NCBI GenBank assembly: GCA_965644315.1
Contig: CBFFRQ010000034.1
Coordinates: 62,001 to 126,000 of the forward strand
Origin: Caecitellus pseudoparvulus
Taxonomy: Eukaryota > Bigyra: Bicosoecida
Length of the DNA: 64,000 nt
Direction of reading: 5' to 3'
The translations under genes and the position numbers were made by a program. Below are positions 56,701 through 62,700 of the stretch, piece after piece. The stretch's first letter is position 1; each line of letters opens with the position of its first letter. Under the pieces are notes generated by a model. It had not been told where the DNA came from. It saw only the letters and a program-made list of their open reading frames with translations, and made no database searches.

Positions 56701-59700
56701 TTCGACCAGCTCCACTCTGTTGTTGTGCGTGGGAGGCGGACGGGCCCCGCCAGGTCGTGGAAGGACGGCCCGTCCAGGCTCGCAGCACACTCTCCTGAGT
56801 CCACTAGCCTGGCCACTGTCGCCCGGCGAACCTTGTCACCGTCGAGAATCTCGGGGGAAATATCCCCTCGCTCATACCCGGCAACATCCGCACACTGCTC
56901 CACAGCGGCCGAAAAAGGCGCTCTTCCCAGGAACACTTCGAAGTGGGCGACAAAAGAGTCGGCGTCGAAGAAGCCAGCCGCCCAGCGACTGTGGATGCCG
57001 GCGGTGCTGGCCTGCGCAGCCACATCCACCCGGGGATTGCACAGGGTGGTCGTAAAGTTGCAGTCCAAGAAGCGGTACGGGCGGTCGGTCAGAGGCGGCG
57101 TGGTGTCAACCATTAGCCCGTCGCCCACCATCCACTCCTCTGCCCTGGCGCCGTTGCGCACTCGGACAGTGACAAAGGCCGGCATTTGAGCCTGCAGGTT
57201 GACGTTGCGTAGGACAACTTCTTGCTGGTTTCGTTTGGGCAGGGTCTGCCAGGGGAGGATGTCGGCGCCACCCGGGGTGATGCCCACTCCCACCAAGATC
57301 TCCTCCACGCCTGACGTCTCATCCCACGACTGCCATGCAGCGTGCAGGATGGCCCCAGAAGACGTGAAGTCTAGCTCCTGGGACAGGTACTCGGACGGCA
57401 GCAACGGGGCCTGTGTTCGGAAAGGATCGGCCGATGCCGGGTTACGCACAATGTCCGCGTAGTCGACGTCGGGGTCAACCTTCAACTCCCGTACGTTGAG
57501 AACACTTGCGCGCGTGGCGTCCACAATGAAGCCATTGGAGAAAGCTTCATCCCGCACACCTGCGACGTTGGCGGAGATGATGCTCCACCTGTACTCTGTC
57601 TCGTGCTGCAACATGCCGTCAAGCGGCAGTGTGTACGCCCAAGACCTGGAAGTGCCCAAGTGCACATGCCGGCTCTCTCCGACGCGCGCAGGCACCATCA
57701 TTCGGGATGGCTCGACTTCCTCGAGGTTGACCCAGTAGTCAGTGACTTCTGAGCCTTCGCGGTCAACGAAGGACTGGAAGGTCACCGCGATGCGCTGTCT
57801 GGACGGCCAGAACGTCACATCTTCCCGCTCGCCCCAGCCCAGCGTGCCGCCGCTCTCGGAGATGATGCGGGGCAAGGCGGGGGTGTGGTCCACAAACAGA
57901 GCATGGCTTGTAAACACTGCCTGCAAGCCCAAGCTGTTTGTGCTTTCCACATTTACCCAGTAGTATACGCCGTGCTGCAAGTCCAAGCCACCCGCTTCTG
58001 CGAAGTACCAGTCCGCGGACTTGCTGGCCATGAGGTCTTGCGAGCCAGTGTCAGCCCACGGCAGCACGTCATCCACGCCTTCCTGCGTACCGATGGAGAA
58101 CCGGACCTGGGAGATCTCTGCGTGCTCAGCAGGCTCCACGACTTTGAAGCGGATGGACAACACATCAGTGGCATTGATGACTTGGAAGTCGCCGTAGTTC
58201 AAGTACTGCCCTGTCGCCGCGTTCTTCACTTGGATATCCAGCACTTGAGGAGCGCTAGCATCGCAGACAAAGGGCACAGAGATGCCCGATGCAAGCCCTT
58301 CCACGTTTGCTGCAACGACGCTGACAAAAGCTGGTGCGTCTTCACCTGGGCAGTCCACGCCATTGAAGGTGAAAGTTGTGATGTCTTCATCATCGAAGTA
58401 CTCGGCAATGTCCTGCATCATGGGAGTTTTTCCCAGCGCAACAGAGAACTGCCGGACATAGTTCTCATCGTCATAGAAGCCCCCAAACTCCGTCACAACT
58501 GTCGTAGCATCCACTTGCAGAGCCGAAGCGTAGGCTGCGTCAATTTCAGGTGGAGTCGTGTCAGGGGGCAAGTTGCAGATCTTGAACAGCTCGGTGGTGT
58601 GCCACGCGTCGCCATATGGCTTGTAGCTGGCAATCTCAAAAGTCTTCTCTGCGCACATGACGAGGCTGCACTTCGGCAGCTTGATTGTGGCGAAGCCGAT
58701 CTTGATGCGGATGGGGCAGCAGGTGCACTTGATGCAGAGACGGAAGGCAAAGTATGCCTCAATAGTAATGGAGGGGTAGATGATGGCAAGATCCATGCTG
58801 AGACACAGGCGCACCGCCCCCCCCGGGGTAATGCCGAATGAAGCGGTGGGAATGATGCCAAGCGAGAACAGGCGCACAACTGCTCGCACGCCGGCATACC
58901 CCAGTCCGACATCAATTTGGATCGCAGCAGAGAAGAAGGGGGTCACAATGGGCACTAATGATGCAGCCAAGAGTTTCTCCTGCAGCAGAAGGGAGATGAC
59001 GAGGTCCACCTTGACCTCCACACCGGCATCGACGATGAGGAAGAGCGGGACGATGGGAACAGGAATGGGGTGCTTGAGGTGGAAAAAAAGGAAGGAACCT
59101 TCCATGAGCACCGACGTTTCTTGGATGCCCGCGTCAAACTTCGGATCCAGAGCACCAACCTTTGGGGCTTCTGGCGTCAGGCTGGTGACCCCGCCAGGCT
59201 GCCCCACCTGCAGCTCCCGGGACTCGGTCAGGTGCACTGAAGGCTTGTTCAAAGCATCTGCAGCACCCAACAAACCTGGCTCCATCACGTGCGCCATTCG
59301 CACTCGCAGCTCGCGGCCATCCTCCGTCACGATCGTGACTGCTGGCAGAGAACCCTCTGTGCGGCCAGCATGCACCAGTTCAGCTGGAAGAGCAAGGTGC
59401 TCGACGTGGGGCGCCTCTCCAGCCTGCAGACTGCGCCTGTAAGGACTGACAGCGTGTGCCCGCCCCTCTTCGGCCAGGCGCCGGTTGAAGCTGTACTTGG
59501 GCCGCTGAGACACCTCCTTGCAGTAGTCCCCACCAACTGGCAGCAGGCAGCGAGGACCAATGTGAGAAAACAGCATGAACGGGGGCTTGTGCTGGCGCAC
59601 CTTGAAGTACAGGATGTTCTCAGTGAACTGTGGGTTCACATTTCGCACCACAGGCAAGCCCAGTTTGTACACGCTGTCGTCCCGCAGCGCCCCGATCCGC

Positions 59701-62700
59701 TGCACCTGGTCGTACACATGGCTGGATCCAGACGACGTGAGGACAAGCAGGAAGGTCACATCCGTACCATCGTACATAGAGATGGACTCCATGCCTGCCG
59801 GCCCTCGCATCTTTAGTGTGGACGTCCCCAGGGACTGCTTGGACGACTGCCCCTTGGTGGGGGCTGTCTTGGAGGGCTTGGCATTGGGAGTGCGCTGGGC
59901 CGTGGAACCCTTGGTCTTTGACTGCCTGCGTTTCTTGAGCTTGTCAGGCTCTGGTGGCTGCACGAGCTTGTAGTGCTTTGCAGTCAACTGCTTGGAGGTA
60001 TCCAGGGACAACACCTTGCCCAGCACGATGCCGTCCTGGAAGGGCAGCAGTGTCGTGCCATCTGCCAGAGTGTGGAAGTCAAGAGCGCACGTGCTGCCAT
60101 CACGAGTGTAGGTGCACCGGTTCACACCAAGATTCTTGAAGCCCAACTGGTCGTACACAATGAGACCCTTGATGCGGGCACCAGCACTGACAACCAAGTT
60201 TGGAGCAAGCACCTCCGTCTCCTCCACGGTGGTGGTCAGCGAGAAGTCTAGCCCACGTGGCATGCCGTTCAAACCGACCGTGTACCCAACCACCCAGCCC
60301 TTGTTGCACTTGCGCCAGTAGTTGTCCTCGCCATACTCGTCATTGCTCGGGCGCCTTGCAGTAGAACCGTGAGAGAACGGCCCGTATGGACCATGCGCAC
60401 AGGCAGACGAGTCGTACTCATGCGAAACTGTGTGGTGAGCCGCTACATCCATAGTGTACGTGAAGTAGTTCTCCTGGCTCTCTTCATCGGCAGTGCGGGC
60501 GGGAGGGTCCTTGGCGTCCTCAGTATCTCCTTCAGCAGGGGGTGGCGTGCGTCCAGAAAGGCGCATGCGTGTGCTGGACCGCTGGCGGGGCTTGGCAGGC
60601 GGCTTGGGGGCAAACTTGGGCTGCTTCGCGTCTCCCGGCTCGTAATACTCCCCGACCCACAGAATGCCTTCCGCATCGAATGACTCCCTGTCATAGAACA
60701 GCGAGTTGGCTTTCACGTCCACCTCGATCTGCTCGCGCTTCGCGACAAGCTCCGCGAAGAGCGTCGAGTCGTCGCTGACCAAATCCATCAACTCGCTGTA
60801 GTCGAACGGCACGATGTGGTTCTCACGCGCTGTTGACGGCAGGAACTTGCGCTCCACATCTGCTGCGGACCAGTCCGGCTTGTCAGAGCAGGTCCACAGA
60901 ATGTCGTGGTCGGGGTCGATGGCGATGTCTGCCACGGAGCCCGTGTATGGTTCCTCCTCGGACGTCAGCAGGGAGACCACTTTCAGGATCTCCTCATCGT
61001 CATTCATGACAACGAGGATGCTGGCGGCGCCTTCGTTGGCCCCCACGCCGTAATACGACATGATGAAGCGCCGGTAGTCGATGGCCTCCACGCCCTGGGG
61101 CATCCAGTCCTCGAACAGCCCAGGCACAGTGTACCGCCACTTGTCGTCGCGGCAAGGGTACCCGAAGATCTGGCACGAGCCAAAGGCAGGTGGGAAGTTC
61201 TGGTACCAGAAGTGCGTCATCTTGACGGCCATCAGGCCCGAGTACGTTTCGGCTCGCCGCTTGACGGTGTGAATGCAAGGCACGAACTCCTCGCACGGGG
61301 GCTCCAGTGCCTCAGGGTCCACCTCCCCTTCAGGGGTGCCGTTTCCGAGAAGTCGGCGCGCCTTGGCAACATAGCGTTGAATGATGTCAGCATAGCTCTC
61401 GACCTTGTCGCGCACAGGCCGCACTCGGTCAACGACGCTTGTGGCGCCCTGCAGCACTTCCAGGGCAAGCTCCGGGATGCGGATGAACTTGTCTCGGGCA
61501 AGCAAGGCAAGCTTCTTCGAGAAGCCCCTGGCAAAGTCCACGACGTCATTAAGCTTCGTGATGACGCCTGAGCGGAACTTCTTAAAGTACTCCAGTGCTA
61601 GGCGGACGGGGGACAGGACGAAGTCTGTCACCTGCTTGATGCGCGCAGCCACCCACGCGCCTGGGTTGAAAGTCTGCAGGGCTGTGATGACTGTGCGGAC
61701 GCCCTTGGAAATGGGGCTCAGGAAGTCGCTGACTTTGTACACCAAGTCCCGCACGAACTCCGTGCCGGACACGACAAGGTTGGCGAACTTCAGCGCAAAG
61801 CCGCTCACACGAGCGAGGACTGACCGCACGCTCAGAGACCTGGGCGCGAGGGGCAGGGACAAGTGCCGCCCATGCTGCTGCACCACCCCTTCAAGACGGC
61901 GGGTGCCAGCTAGTGGATCGAACAGCATCTTCACGCTGCGCACCACCGTCGCGCCAGCTTGGAGCAAGGCGTCCTTGGCTCCGAAGATAGCCTGACTGAG
62001 CGCCTTCCCCTCGTTCTTCATCAGCTTGATGAAGTCCTGCACGCCCTTGACGCCGTCAGCGTAGACGCCTGCCTCACCAATGAGGGTGTCCATGGTTGCC
62101 TTGAGCACTGCCTTGATACACACGCTGCCTGTCATGCAGGCTTGCAAGTCGAAAGTGTTGACCAGGGCCGGCAGGCGCTCCTTCAGCTGAGCGATCACTT
62201 CAGCGTGCTTCTCCGTGTCTGCCAGCATGTTGCGAGCATTCTCCGCCGCGTCAAACAGCGTCACAGCGCTGTTCACACTGCTGGAAATGGCGACTGGCAC
62301 GGCCTTGACAGCCTGCAACGCCGCGGCGACGTCGGAAAACACCTTCACCACGGCCTTGCGCGCGTCCAGGAAGTCAATGGCGTCCTGGCCGTAGTCCAAC
62401 AGCTCCCGGACGCTGCGCGCCACCCGGGCAACAAACTCGAAGACGCCAGCCAGCTTGTCAAGGATGTAGGAGAGGAGTTTGCTGCTGGTCTCTTCCAGGA
62501 ACGCCTGCCCCTTGTCCAGCAGCCTGGAGATGGTGTCGGGGACAAAGTTGGCGAAGGAGACGGCGTAGCTTCGCAGGACCTCCACCCACGAGCTGATGAG
62601 GCCCTCCAGACGGTCAATGAGGCCCTGCACCAGCCCGCGAATCATGTCCACGACCGCGCTGGCATCCACCATCTTTGATGCCACCTGCTGCACCTTTCGA

